The position numbers and the translations under genes are program-made. Positions 12,216-26,414 of a stretch of DNA of 62,500 bases are shown here, one piece after another. Under the pieces are notes generated by a model, which saw nothing but the letters and a program-made list of their open reading frames with translations, was not told the DNA's origin and did not search any database. How positions within the stretch are numbered: position 1 is the stretch's first letter; each line of letters begins with the position of its first letter. Origin of the DNA: Glandiceps talaboti (taxonomy: Eukaryota; Hemichordata; Enteropneusta; Spengelidae); NCBI RefSeq assembly GCF_964340395.1, contig NC_135561.1:10321232-10383731 (forward strand), read 5' to 3'.

Positions 12216-13827
12216 TAAATGCCGTCCGGGTAAATACACGCTGACGTAGGAGGCGTGTATTGCCCGTATGGCATCTATCTTGTACCCCGGGAAGTTCATT
12301 GTGGTGATATATTCTTCCCAGGAAGAACTTCATACATTCATCGTCTGTGTTGTGATTTCCGATATGAAGACTGGCACCTATAGCCGACAACATTGATACA
12401 CGCAGGTGTCAACATTCAATGTCACGCACGTACATCATTACATATACGTTGTGACGAAAATAGCAATTACATCACAATGGACAGTGTATTTCGTACCACT
12501 ATGTATTTGCTATACATGACATTCATACTGCAAACTACTCAATACAATCACATCCATTATGTTAATGGAACTAGTGATATGAAATTTAATCGCCACTGAT
12601 AAAACAAAACATCAACAATACAGCTTTCAGAGAAATTGTTTATCTGTCTCTTTTCAAAAAGACTAGCGAAAAGAAACTTAATTACTTGCAAATAAAATAC
12701 ACTATTCAAACTTTTGAAATTTTGTGTATTACGAAGCAATATAGTGTACATAAAGCTAACATCCAATAACACTGAATTCTACAAAGGTACTTTCATCTGT
12801 GTCTAGTAAACAAGACTAGCGTAAAGAAACAGCAATATCATATTGTGTATTTTTCGGTACACTTGCCTTCAATTTCTGATTTATGTCCTCAGATGTCAAA
12901 ACAGCAAACTGTCGCTTTCTCCCTGCCATGATACTGTGTATCCCTTACAAGTTGCGACTTACGTGTATTTTATCACAGACAAGAAACTGTGATTTTGTTC
13001 ACCTTCTAAATACCCTCTGCGGTCATGTTTACATTTATTATTACTAAAAATACTGTTCAGTGAGTGAACCAAATCTTGTCAGTTCAGTAGCAATCAGGGG
13101 CCATGTTGTTGTTATGATTGTCTGTACGTGTCAAATCGTTCTTCCTGGTCACACACAGTCAGGGGCCAAGTTTTTGTTATGACTGTCTGCATCTAATTAC
13201 TCTTCCCAGGATGGCATTAATTGGATCTCATACACAGAAAATTCACTCCCGCCAAAGATATTAGATAAATTTGTTACTCAGCTGATACACCGGTCTTCAT
13301 GCTTTTCCCTGATTGGCCAATAGCCTCATTTGTAACTGTCAGTCGACATTTAACGCCCACACCGGAGTACAAGTACCGCCCACACCGGAGTACAAGTATG
13401 TATGTATGTATGTACGTACGTATGTATGTATGTATGTATGTATGTATGTATGTATGTATGTGTATGTGTGTGTGTGTGTGTGTTTGTGTGACTTTGTACA
13501 AATGAATGTTGATAAGTTAGTATCTGCGTATTTAATACAAATTTTGTAACAACTGATATTTAGTCTTCTATAATTACTACAGCTGGAGAATGCTGTGGTA
13601 CACCAGGTATATCGTTTCCAGGAAATGACATCCCATCATCCACTGGAGACCTCGAACTCGGCACTCTTGAGGATTCGCAAGATGCATGTTGTGCACGGTG
13701 CAAAGAGACAGCTGACTGTGTAGTTTGGGTATATCATGTGGAAAGAACAGAATGTTACTTAAAGCATACATTAGGAGAGAAAAAGATATGGCCTGAAGAC
13801 CACGAAGTCTACGCTGGCCTTGTGTAA
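6959..13827 (+). CDS. Secreted single PAN/apple-like domain protein, copy A (spliced)
   Basis: Coding exons are 6959-7003, 11840-11867 and 13583-13827, giving 105 aa. Every junction is GT/AG and the phases agree (0, then 1). Exon 1 and the 28-nt exon 2 encode a hydrophobic signal peptide with likely cleavage after Ala25. Exon 3 encodes an 80-residue domain with cysteines at 28, 29, 60, 61, 64, 70 and 82 and the pattern Cys-x2-Cys-x5-Cys with a conserved Trp73, typical of PAN/apple folds. Such domains bind protein or carbohydrate ligands outside the cell; the ligand here is unknown. The stop codon lies 1 nt before the donor at 13829. A 3' UTR exon follows from 14012. Mature cysteines number seven, so one may be free or pair between chains. 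Intron 1 is swollen by nested LINEs. The gene structure is seen in the sequence; the domain call is by pattern. Confidence 0.85.
7272..11683 (-). mobile_element. LINE (jockey/CR1-like), 5'-truncated, interrupted by a second LINE
   Basis: On the minus strand the element runs from an endonuclease region (11680-10700, with the GDFNLPHIDW motif) through a linker (about 9180-8838) to reverse transcriptase (8467-7940, with intact LFADD) and a C-terminal part ending at 7349. Frameshifts separate these blocks. Comparison with PAN genes B and C, which lack it, places the insertion inside intron 1 of gene A, flanked by AGTA at 7268-7271 and 11684-11687. An open frame starting at 11716 only appears longer because it reads through from flanking intron. 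Confidence 0.85.
9183..10682 (+). mobile_element. L2-like LINE fragment nested in the previous LINE
   Basis: The plus-strand frame starts at the reverse-transcriptase boundary motif (SGPDNVTPRVLK at about 9200), reads to 10082, and resumes at 10090-10534 after a 1-nt frameshift near 10061. The catalytic motif is FADA instead of FADD, so it should be inactive. The 3' end carries ATGAATAAAG followed by short TGATTC-type repeats, as in L2-clade elements. It splits the opposite-strand LINE between its endonuclease and linker parts, so it is the younger insertion. Confidence 0.85.
11945..12034 (-). repeat. Penelope-like element 3' end
   Basis: The reverse complement matches the element ends at 20756-20830 and 38200-38275. 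It has the same TTATTCGAAA core and the same junction to a CATA/GTAT microsatellite. It sits in intron 2 in the same orientation relative to the gene as in PAN genes B and C, so the insertion predates the gene duplications. Confidence 0.7.
12035..12214. repeat. GTAT and GT microsatellites
   Basis: Imperfect GTAT/GCAT tetranucleotides at 12035-12120 are followed by about 40 GT dinucleotides (12134-12214). All long frames here are artefacts of the repeat. Confidence 0.95.
12215..13395. other. Intron 2 sequence, no gene recognised
   Basis: Part of intron 2 of PAN gene A. It has no convincing frame and no close counterpart in the shorter intron 2 of gene B. Two related stretches (13095-13130 and 13155-13190) each contain the phrase CAGGGGCCA followed by TGTTATGA. 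Confidence 0.5.
13396..13490. repeat. GTAT/CGTA/GT microsatellite
   Basis: Tetranucleotide array with an embedded CGTA patch, ending in GT repeats 90 bp before exon 3. It is the counterpart of the huge compound arrays in genes B and C. Confidence 0.9.
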
Positions 13828-14011
13828 TGTGAGTTTGTTTTTGTACTTTGGGGTTCATTGTTGTTGTTGCTGTTTTTTTTGTTGTTGTTGTTGTTGTTGT
13901 TGTTGTTTGGGGCGCGGGTTGTGGCCTTTTTTGGTAGAAGACACATCAGGGACTGATTTGTACTCTTTGTGTCGAAATATTTGTTAACTTTATTTTTTAT
14001 TACTCCGACAG

Positions 14012-14215
14012 GTCATTTCATGAAAGTATCATTCGTGAAGTCGACAATGCAAAGAGCGCCCTCGGACGACATGATCACGGAATAAATATATTATCACGAA
14101 GATGATATCACTGTCTTGCATGCATATGAAAACTGTTAAAAACTTCTTTTTGAAGTTTAACACTATATTTATTGTCCTGTATTTGGAAATAAACGTTTAA
14201 GGTGTTGGGATATTT
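14012..14215 (+). terminator. 3' UTR exon and polyadenylation signals, PAN gene A
   Basis: The acceptor CAG at 14009-14011 opens an exon with no coding continuation. AATAAA occurs at 14081-14086 and 14188-14193. The second is conserved in genes B and C (19147-19152 and 34490-34495 on the complement), so it is the likelier main signal. Intron 3 is 183 nt. Confidence 0.7.
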
Positions 14216-15642
14216 ACCTTATCTTATTTATTTATCTTATCTTTTAAGTTACAATGTTGACTGAGTATCATTAAAGGCAATTACTGCAGATAATCTGTCT
14301 CGTTTATTCTTTTCAAAACTAAGTGTTGAAAAGATATGATTTTAACTGGACAACTTGAAACACATCTGAAAGTGATCACAGATTGGGCAATCGAGTTTGA
14401 GAATGTGTTCACAAGTTAGCAAATCGTTGTGAGTAAGAGACTAGTAATTGACCAATTGATTTTAACCACGTGGCACTTGAGTAACTCACGTGCGTTTCCA
14501 TCAATTTGTCATTGGTGGATTTCTTTGTGACACTGGACATTTAGTAAAAGTCGCTCTCTGATGTGTTTCCCGGTTCAAAAGCTCCCCAATGCTGTTTTTT
14601 TTACAAATTACACTTGACACCATTATATTAGGATACTTGAGGTAGTGTTTGTAAACAACTAAACTTCAACCACCAATTGTCACGGCTAAAACGGTTGGAG
14701 AAGACATGATTGCATGAAGTCTGGTGATATGATTACTAAAGTGCCGATTAATCTCAAAGAAAAACGAAACAAGCCGGATAGAGGGCTAAGATGCTCAGAT
14801 GCATATGCAATGCCATAATCAGTGCAGACAGGTATTTTCCTTATCTGTAGTTGTACCTCAAACTGAGACAATCTTGGAGTCCTATCTAAGTATGTTTACC
14901 TTGTATTCCCAACCAAACCAAGTTTATTTTATAAGATAAGTTTTATGTACCATGCCCATGGGTGACAAAGAAATATTGAAGACAAAATCAAAAATACAAT
15001 TGAATTGGTAATTGTGGGAACTATGACATCATAGAAGATAGAAAATATCGGTTTATGGTATACCATATACTTAGAAATAAAGCAATAGACGCAATGATGT
15101 ACGCTTATTTACCCTCACCCCATCCCGATCAGCTCTCCAAATTCAAATTTCCGCGTATACTTAGAACATGAGTGAACTATTAATCCTACATTAACAATGT
15201 GAACCATACACACAGATATTGGATAACAGAAAATTACTCACCATATATTTGTAATTTACATTTTTTGTATATATGTACAGCCGCTTTTTCTACCCGCGAT
15301 TTCACACATTTGCTATACTACTTCTAGAAAATCTGCTAATCGCCACTTTATTGATTCTGGTTATGAAATAAAATACGAATTGTCTGAAGGTTAGATTACT
15401 GTACATGTCTGTTAGCCACCTTTGTTGGAGCAATATAATCGCAGAGGATCAGCAAAGTCGGTCACTCACATTACATTCAGACTGGGAGCTTTTGGATAAA
15501 AGTTCTCCACTGCTACAAATCGGTGACAAATGGACCGAATTGTCGGCAGTGGGTCATCAATGAGGATTATTCATATGGTATCAGTCATTAGCTAGCTGTA
15601 CTGTTAAAATGAAATATCTGTAGAAAAGGGAATACCACGTTA
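14216..15642. other. 3' flank of PAN gene A; no gene
   Basis: Homology with the flanks of genes B and C continues to about 14985. From there to 15642 the sequence is unique AT-rich DNA with no recognisable frame. Confidence 0.6.
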
Positions 15643-15837
15643 GGAAGTGTCCAGATGTTACTTTCAGGGGGACCCCGGGGGATTTGCCTTTTTCCTTGAT
15701 TATTTTTTTCATTCCCCCCCCCCCCAACAAAAGCTTGGAAAAAATTGATGGCCCCCTGCAGGTTCTTGATTTTTTTCCATGCCCCCCCCCATAGACTTAC
15801 ACACATACACAAACGCACTATGCATACACAATGTACA

Positions 15838-15938
15838 TGTATGTATGTATGTATGTATGTATGTATGTATGTATGTGTGTGTACGTACGTACGTACGTAC
15901 GTACGTATGTATGTATGTATGTATGTATGTATGTATGT
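15838..15938. repeat. GTAT/GTAC tetranucleotide microsatellite
   Basis: TATG repeats, then a CGTA patch (15881-15907), then TATG again. Confidence 0.95.
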
Positions 15939-15939
15939 A

Positions 15940-16915
15940 CAGAAAAAATAAAAAAGCTGTTCAATATTTCAATTTTTTTTTATGATGATGATGGGCAATA
16001 CATTGTATATCCTCATGCGGCATTCACATATCAGTAAAATGGCTGCTATATTACTATACACACTTTGTTTAGATATTATTTAAGGGTATTTCTTTGTATT
16101 TTCTAAATACCTGTTACCTAGCCTAATTCCTATACTATGCATTACCATTTACTATGATCATCTCCTCTCAGATGATGGTAGTAATCAAAATTCTGTGATT
16201 TTTGCAACCAAATTATTGCATATCCACAATATATCTTTCAGCTTTGCCACAGCAAACTACACTTTATGGCCAGATAATATGTACTGCATAGCATAATTTT
16301 CTCTGGTATTTTAATACCATATTCAAGCATTGTAAGACTTTAAATTATGTACATGGTTTGACATTTGATGCCTCTAAATGGCCTACTGCATGGTCTTATT
16401 TTCAAACAATTTTTCACCTTTGGAGTTGTCTCCTCCCAATCAGTAAACACACTGTCAGTGATAATGTCTTTGTCTCAAATCAAATGGAAGGTGGCTGGTA
16501 CCTCTGTAAAGTAATCTCGTTCGGACTACTATTGTAGTTAACGTTGGTTATCACTATTATTTTCATGCATCATTGTACCATATAATTTTATATAGCCACT
16601 GTAGTGTAGGTAACAGAAGGGGTGGCTAAAAGAATTCTGGAGTTTCATTTGGCAGGTTTTCACATTTTTATGAGAGGTGAGGAGGGGGGGGACTACAAAA
16701 TTTGTTTAGCCGTAAATTGGGTACATTTCCTAACTGTAGAGCTGATGGAAATTGATTGCCATGCGTTGTATGTAAATTTAATTTGAAATGTTTTGCTAAC
16801 AGTATAAATGGTTTGTTGTTCCATCCTTGTCCAACATTGTAAACAAAAATCGACCTACCTACCCAATGTGATATTCTAGGTTGCCCGTTGAACAGCATTT
16901 TTCTTTTTTCTGGCC
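15940..16915 (+). mobile_element. Harbinger-like TIR element (GGCCAGAAAAAA family), nested
   Basis: The right end is TTTTTTCTGGCC, followed by TAA. The left end is a degraded form abutting a microsatellite. It aligns along its whole length with 58603-59664 (for example 16225-16420 with 58955-59110). No transposase was seen. It lies inside the 15643-17657 element. Confidence 0.7.
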
Positions 16916-16918
16916 TAA

Positions 16919-17033
16919 TACATGTATGTACATACCTGTATGTATGTATGTATGTATGTATGTGTGTATGTATGTATGTATGTATGTATGTATGTATGTA
17001 TGTGTGTATGTATGTATGTATGTATGTATGCAT
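16919..17033. repeat. GTAT microsatellite
   Basis: Tetranucleotide array directly joined to the right end of the nested TIR element. Confidence 0.95.
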
Positions 17034-17697
17034 GCATATAAATACTTCGAAAATTTAATACTCATAAAAAACTTCAAAGTTTCTATGTATAAAACTTAAA
17101 AATAGCACCAATGGTTCCGCACAACTATATGGAAAGTACAGATATGAAGGCAGGGAACATGAAAATATCTCTTTTGGACTTTAAGTCGTTTACACACAAC
17201 ATATTTCCATTGGGCAATGCGGGTCGGGTATACTTTTAAATACTTCTACTTTTTAGATACGTATTGAATACAACTTTAGTTCCAATGCCGGTTTCTGTTG
17301 CTCAGCTTGTCAACAATGCAAGTATAAATATGAACATTTTTACTGTTAGAAGGAATAGCCAAAAACTGAAATAATTTAACCATCAATATTTGCGCTTGTT
17401 ATACTTTGACTGATAGATAAGTGATTGTGATGAAACAAGTCTTGTACATCCTCGCAGACAAGTTACTTTGAGAAGTGCCAGAATTGCAGGTCGATTTATG
17501 TTGCATTAAATAATCATGTTGTTTTGTCCATGACCCCCCCCCCCCTAGATATTTGTGAATTTTTTGTTTAGCCCCCCACCCTAATTTTTCCTGAGAAAAA
17601 TTGATGGCCCCCCTGAAAATCCTCCGGGCCCCCTGGAAGTAAAATCTGGACACTCCCTTAGTTTCAAATTACACACATCGTGATCATGACGTGATGG

Positions 17698-17698
17698 G

Positions 17699-17737
<39 letters not shown>

Positions 17738-18300
17738 CATCTAATAAATTTATATAGCGCCAAATATCCAAAGAAAACAATGTTCAGTGGAGATGAGAGT
17801 TAGAAAGAAGATGAAAAAGCTCTCTGAAATATGTGAGTTTTCAAGCGTCTTTTGAAAATGTTTACATTAGGAGAGGTTTTAATGTCCAGGGGTAGAGAGT
17901 TCCAAAAGTTCAGGAGCTGCTGAAGAGAAGGAGCGGCGACCATAGGAAATCAGATTCCATTTGGGTGTATGCAGAAGGCATTTATCCGATGAACGAAGAG
18001 TGCGTAATGAAGAACGAGGTGTAATTAAGTTCTTAAGATATTGTGGAGAGAATCCATTTAGGGCGTTATAAGTGATGAGCAAAAGTTTAAAAACAATACG
18101 ATGAGATACTGGAAGCCAATGAAGTTGTTTTAGAATAGGGGTTATGTGTTCGAATTTCCTGGTGCGCGTAATAATCCTAGCTGCCGTATTTTGGGAACGT
18201 TGTAAGCGCTGTAAGTGAACGTCGGGCAGACCATATAGTAGGGCATACCATACGGGATGGCAGGGAGAGGAAGTTACAAGGTATGATTGGACAACTCATA
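17698..18300 (-). mobile_element. LINE 3' fragment with ATAG tail
   Basis: On the minus strand, about 18260-17879 encodes a reverse-transcriptase C-terminus with the LHWLPVSHRIVFKLLLITYN and SPQYLKNLI motifs common in animal LINEs. The 3' end (TATATAAATT) leads into an ATAG microsatellite at 17698-17742. The 5' part is absent. Confidence 0.8.
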
Positions 18301-19129
18301 CAATTTTATTTTTGACATTGCCTTCACTATTTCTTTGTTACCCATGGACATGTTACATAAAACCTCTCTTATTTTGGTTTGCGTGGGAAACCAAGGTCAT
18401 TATATTTAGACAGGACACCAAGATTGCCCCTGTCATGTTTTTTATTGTAACTTTAAACTTGATGATGTTATGAACAGTTTGAGGTACAACTACAGATAAG
18501 GAAAATACCTGTCTGCACTGATTATGGCATTGCATATGTATCTGATCATTCTTACCCCTCTAGCCGACATCTTTCGTTTCTTTCGTTTTTCTTTTAGATT
18601 AATCGGCACTTCGGTAATCATATCGCCAGATGTCATGCAACCATGTCTTTTCCACCCGTTTTAGCCGTGACAATTGGTTGGAGTTTAATTGTTTACGTAC
18701 ACTTCCTCAAGTATCCTGATAAATGGTCGCACGTGTAATTTGTGAAAACAGCACTTCGGGGCTTTTTAACCGGGAAACACATCAGAGAGCGACTTTTACT
18801 AAATGTCCACTGTCGCGAACAAATGCATCAATGACAAATTGATGAAAACACACATGAAGTACTCAACGTTGTTAAAATCAATTGGTCAATTACTGGTCTC
18901 TTACTCACAACGACTTGCTACCTTTTGAACACATTCTCAAACCCTATTATCCAATATGTGATCACGTGGCACAGGGCGTGTTTGTGATGTCCATTCAAAA
19001 TCATATCTTTTCAACAATTAGTTTTGAAAAGAATAAACGAGACAGCTTATCTGCAGTAATTGCCTTTAATGATACTCAGTCAACATTGTAACTTAAAAGA
19101 TAAGATAAATAAATAAGATAAGGTAAATA

Positions 19130-19328
19130 TCCCAACACCTTAAACGTTTATTTCCAAATACAGGACAATAAATATAGTGTTAAACTTCAAAAAGAAGTTT
19201 TTAACAGTTTTCATATGCATGCAAGACAGTGATGTCAACTTGGCGATAATGTATTTATTCCGTGATCATGTCGTCTGAGGGCGCTCTTTGCATTGTCGAC
19301 TTATCGAATGATACTTTCATGAAATGAC
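19130..19328 (-). terminator. 3' UTR exon and poly(A) signal, PAN gene B
   Basis: The exon starts at 19328 after an acceptor. AATAAA on the minus strand lies at 19152-19147. Confidence 0.65.
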
Positions 19329-19475
19329 CTGTTAGAGTAATAAAAAATAAAGTTAACAATCATTTCGACACAAATAGTACAAATCTGGAATTTTCAGGAA
19401 AATCAGTCCCTGAGGTGTCTTCTACCAAAAAAGGCCACAACCACCCCAAACAACAAGTACAAAAACAAACTCACA

Positions 19476-22174
<2,699 letters not shown>

Positions 22175-22875
22175 TTTCGTACGTCTTCAGGCTTTCACTT
22201 CAACACTTAAAGTGACAGTGTGTACTTATTGACAACAATCTTTGGATTGACAATTTGGAATTTGGAGGACGTGTCTAATACTGTATTAAAATGCATAATA
22301 ATTATAAGCTAACCAATGAAAGCCGTCATTGCAAATAAATTCACTGTTTTGAAATGTGATTGGTCAATGGTCTTATATAAATATATAGTTCTTTTTTTTG
22401 TGTGCCCTGCATGCAGTGTATGGATAGTTGCTGTGACCCTTGAAGTGACATACCAGACGATTATAAATAAATACCGGTAGCATTTATAATTTGACGTGGG
22501 GTCAAAGTTTAATGTGTTTTAAAAGGAAAGCAAAACTTCAAAGTTAGTGCTGTAAGTGAAATATCGAATTTAATATTCTCCGAATGTGTCACAAGTTATT
22601 TCTTCCTTCCTATCGTGACACAAACCTACAGTAAAAAAGCATACTTATCTGTCCCTGTGTGTTGATTTGGTCAGCTTCTATTCAATATTCCTGTGTTGTA
22701 ATTAACACAGTGACACAAGAGTTACGTCCCTTCTGCACTAGGCCATCGAACTTTGCCTTCTACCCTTCAACTTTTCCTTTTTTCTAGTGTCATAGTTGAA
22801 CGTATTGCAATTAATTCCACCATTGTGATTTATAAACAAAATGCACATTGTCCATACCCAACTAAGACACTGAAT

Positions 22876-23138
22876 AGCCCCGTCTACACGGCACTAAAAA
22901 TCCTACCCGGATAGTTTAAAGCCCGTGTAGACGCAAACGCGTACTGAATCTGTCCTGAAACCGTCCTGACTTAGGACACCTTTGAGAGGTTTCCTGAAAC
23001 CCTCCTGACTTCGTCCTATGTACTGTCGAGACGGAACGCGCGACATCTACGTCGCAACCTTCCTACGTGTAGACACAAATCTATCCTACCTCAGGTAGGA
23101 CTTGGGACTGGTAGGACGACCTATGTGTAGATGGGGCT
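22876..23138. mobile_element. MITE with empty sites in both other copies
   Basis: The 263-bp element has terminal inverted repeats AGCCCCGTCTACAC and GTGTAGATGGGGCT. ACTGA is duplicated at 22869-22873 and 23139-23143. Copy A (near 6255) and copy C (near 40306) have the uninterrupted sequence. The interior is GC-richer and contains further copies of the GTGTAGAC motif. The superfamily is not clear. Confidence 0.85.
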
Positions 23139-23150
23139 ACTGACAAGTTT

Positions 23151-23327
23151 TTCAAGCTGTAAAAGACACTTTACTGAGTAGAATACACAGTGACTGTAGT
23201 TATTTGTTATCATGTTACTTTTATTTTTTTTGTTATTTAGTTATTACACATTTTTGGGGTTGTATTTGTAATTTTTATTTTTATTTGTGCAATCCCCGGA
23301 TCGATCATGGGTATAAATAAATAAACA

Positions 23328-23407
<80 letters not shown>

Positions 23408-23908
23408 GACAGATAAATAAATAAATAAACGAATAAATAAATATGTTTGGAAGGAACATTTCTGTAAACCAGTAAGTTAGTGTACACATACATTTATATC
23501 TGCTCTAACTGATTGTATCGTCCAGTCCCTCGATCTCGAATTTGTGCGGGTACTCTTGCCTTTCCATATTTACTAACTAACACTCTGATAAAGGTGAAAT
23601 CATGAAATTTATCTTTAGCACGAGGTGCAATCTTTCTCATGACATCTTGACTTTTGACCTTGAATTCCAGTGTCCAATATCAAGCTATCTTTTGCATTTG
23701 GCAGACATATTGTGATATTTACGTATGGCCAAAGTCTTGTAGATTTTGTTTACTAGTAATACATAACAGATATACACATCAATGAATTTCAATGTTCACA
23801 ACAAATTAGATTGAACTTGGTCATATCTGTAGCTAAATATCATATGGCCAACAGACTTCATAATTTATGCGTGTTTTTAGCTGTCCTTGGGGAAATTTAT
23901 GTAGAGAT

Positions 23909-23957
<49 letters not shown>

Positions 23958-24848
23958 GCCTGCTGTGGACGTACACGATATCTTGCAAACTACTGCACGA
24001 ATGGTAATAAATCTTGCTATAGATCTATATCTTCCTATTTTAATCCTTCCACTCAACTGCCAATATTTATCAATATCAGATCATGAAACCTCGATGTCAA
24101 TCGAATAGAAACAGTTTACATCAAGCACGGTTTATTTCATTTACACAAAATGTAGAAAGAAATATTGATCTTTCTATCTTTGTGTAGAATGTATAGATTC
24201 CTATTAGATTCGGCATGATTGTATCAAACAGCATAGAGCTAGTGAACACTAACATGAAACAGACTGCATTCAGATCCTCTCGATATTTTGATAAAACTGC
24301 CGGTATGTTTGTTTATAAATACATCTATCTGTTCTAACCTGTTGCCCCAAATCTCAAATTTGTGCTGGCATCTTTACTATATATAACTGTGCTAAACTAA
24401 GCCACATACAACTTGACTGTGACTAAGCACAGAACAGCGCGGTACTTTGTTATCTCTCAGAGTGTGATCGAAATAGAATCGGTTCATGCAATATATCATG
24501 ACTCGCATAAAGCTAGCATGTTGACCAGAGTGAGGGATACTGGTTTCTGGTAGCTTTCTCTCCACATTTAATTTTTACAAGGATAATATAAAACTAAATA
24601 TTCTAAATACAACGAATCCGAAGTGACTGAACCCATAGTCATTTTACTGGCTCCATACTGTTGGCACCTTTTCCTACATTAGGTACTTCCACATGCCTGC
24701 AAGTACTTGTTACTGTTATGTTATGTCACTGCCATGGAAACAAAAATGTGTAAAATGTGTATGACCGTTGACAGACTTCAAAGAAATTGGGTATGTTAAC
24801 CAGTCTTTAGGGTCTGTCTGTCTCAGTCTCTTCCTCTAAATAAACAAA

Positions 24849-24941
<93 letters not shown>

Positions 24942-25167
24942 ATGAATAAGTAAATAATGATTAAATACATAAAACCAAACAAACATTTCTGTAACACACA
25001 GTAAGTTAGTTTATATCATCTCTAACTGGTTGTGTACCATTCAGTCCCTCGATTTCCAATTTGTGCGGGCAATCTTCCTTTTGTATATTTCTTTTTTGCG
25101 ACTGATAATATTTATAAATAACACATAAATGTCCATTGAAACAAAAACAGTTACAGTTACAGTTTAC

Positions 25168-25251
<84 letters not shown>

Positions 25252-26414
25252 CTATAATACATAGGCACGCTAATTAAGTGCCATTACACCCCAAGACACA
25301 CACACCATTTTATGAGATGCAACTTTCCTTGACCGTTACCTTCTGTGTCAACACACAAAACAATCAAACTCATCTGTTAGTCATACAGAAGGATAGTGTC
25401 TTCTGTGAAGACTTGTTTCCCGGAGCTGTAAGCAGCATAGTTATAATTTGTTTTGTTAAGGCATGTCTAGATTTTTTATGGAGGTCCAAAAGGGGTAAAA
25501 AGAGTGCATGGTTATATTTTTTTGTTCAAAATTACAAAATGAACACAAAATGATGTAAACACTGTGATTGTGGTTGTAAAATGAAATGCCGTGAATGAGT
25601 AAAGAAAGTAATTATAATAGATTGCATGAGATAATACTTGGAAAATATTGTTAACGTATATAACGTATATGAATTACGAATTCATCTCACGGTGATCAGA
25701 ATGGATAACGAAAGTCGGTTGTAATTTTAATAGCATGAGTGCAAATACCCACAAGTACCCACACTTGCACTCACGTGTCATGGGGTCGGTTATTATTACA
25801 TATGTTTACCCAAAACAGCAAATTTCCGTAAAAATTGTACTGTGCGATTAGGCGCTTAATTGTGTTCAACGAACGAACGAACGATCCTACTTATTTGCAT
25901 ATTATTTGCATAAAGGTATGTAATAACGATTTTGGTATTGTATTGCAGTGCAAATACCACTAGTATGTGTGCTCACCGGTGCAAGTAATCCTTGGTACAT
26001 ATATATGTGTAATAATAGTTTGACCCTGGTGAGCTAATGTTTAGCATGTAGACGAGGGGTGATATTGTGGGAACTGATCCTGCACGGTAAATTACCCTAG
26101 CTTTGTTTATTTATACTGTTTGCATCTCTCAAGCTGTTTACAATTTTAATGATATATGAATAAAAAATATTAGCAACTGATAAGACATTGAGTGTTCAGT
26201 TGTCTGATCGACTCGGTGTTATGTAAGACTACATTATCATATTTGTAAATATTAGCTACAGAGCCTACCTAGTCGCCCTAGAGATATTTCTTGTTGATTC
26301 ATAGACAAACATTTTAATAGTTAGTTTGTTTCTAATTATAGTTAATGGAAACGTTGACTGTCCACATGAAAAGATTTTGGTGGCAGTACCAACTTCTATG
26401 ATGACTCCGCTTTA
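23151..26414. other. Upstream region of PAN gene B; microsatellites, no gene
   Basis: Aligned with copies A and C. It holds TCTG (23918-23955), AAAT (24838-24955) and TC (25170-25248) arrays. The frame at 25278-25553 recurs in copy C but has no recognisable domain and is not treated as a gene. Confidence 0.6.
23330..23450. repeat. GAAA and ATAA microsatellites
   Basis: AAAG repeats of about 75 bp next to AAAT-type repeats. The counterparts in copies A (6060-6140) and C (40478-40555) are shorter. Confidence 0.95.

Larger units (their letters stand above)
1068..14985 (+). repeat. Segmental duplication, copy A (inverted relative to B and C)
   Basis: Read on the + strand, this block matches the reverse complement of 18322-28250 and most of 32341-43140. 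It covers the PAN gene, its upstream region and its 3' UTR. Landmarks are 1081-1360 against 28250-27950, 2720-3010 against 27940-27640, 6760-7130 against 22350-21960, 11840-11867 against 20986-20959, and 13583-14200 against 19714-19140. Copy A carries private insertions: a Helitron-like element at 1360-2716 and LINEs at 7272-11683. It lacks the acyl-CoA oxidase exons found in copy B. Confidence 0.9.
15643..17657. mobile_element. TIR DNA transposon, non-autonomous, TTA target duplication
   Basis: The left end GGAAGTGTCCAGATGTTACT matches the complement of the right end (GGGAGTGTCCAGATTTTACT). Similarity extends through the C/G-rich tracts for over 45 bp. TTA flanks both sides (15640-15642 and 17658-17660), as in PIF/Harbinger insertions. 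No transposase was seen. The interior holds another TIR element, microsatellites, and a stretch (17190-17390) homologous in inverse orientation to 60280-60490. Confidence 0.75.

Noticed and set aside
23330-23405. Possible CRISPR-like or satellite array
   Set aside because: Simple AAAG microsatellite without spacers, in an animal genome.
25278-25553. 91-codon frame repeated at 42155 and 44596
   Set aside because: Repeated only because the DNA is duplicated; no domain, no splice signals, and the copies do not favour synonymous changes as far as can be seen by eye.
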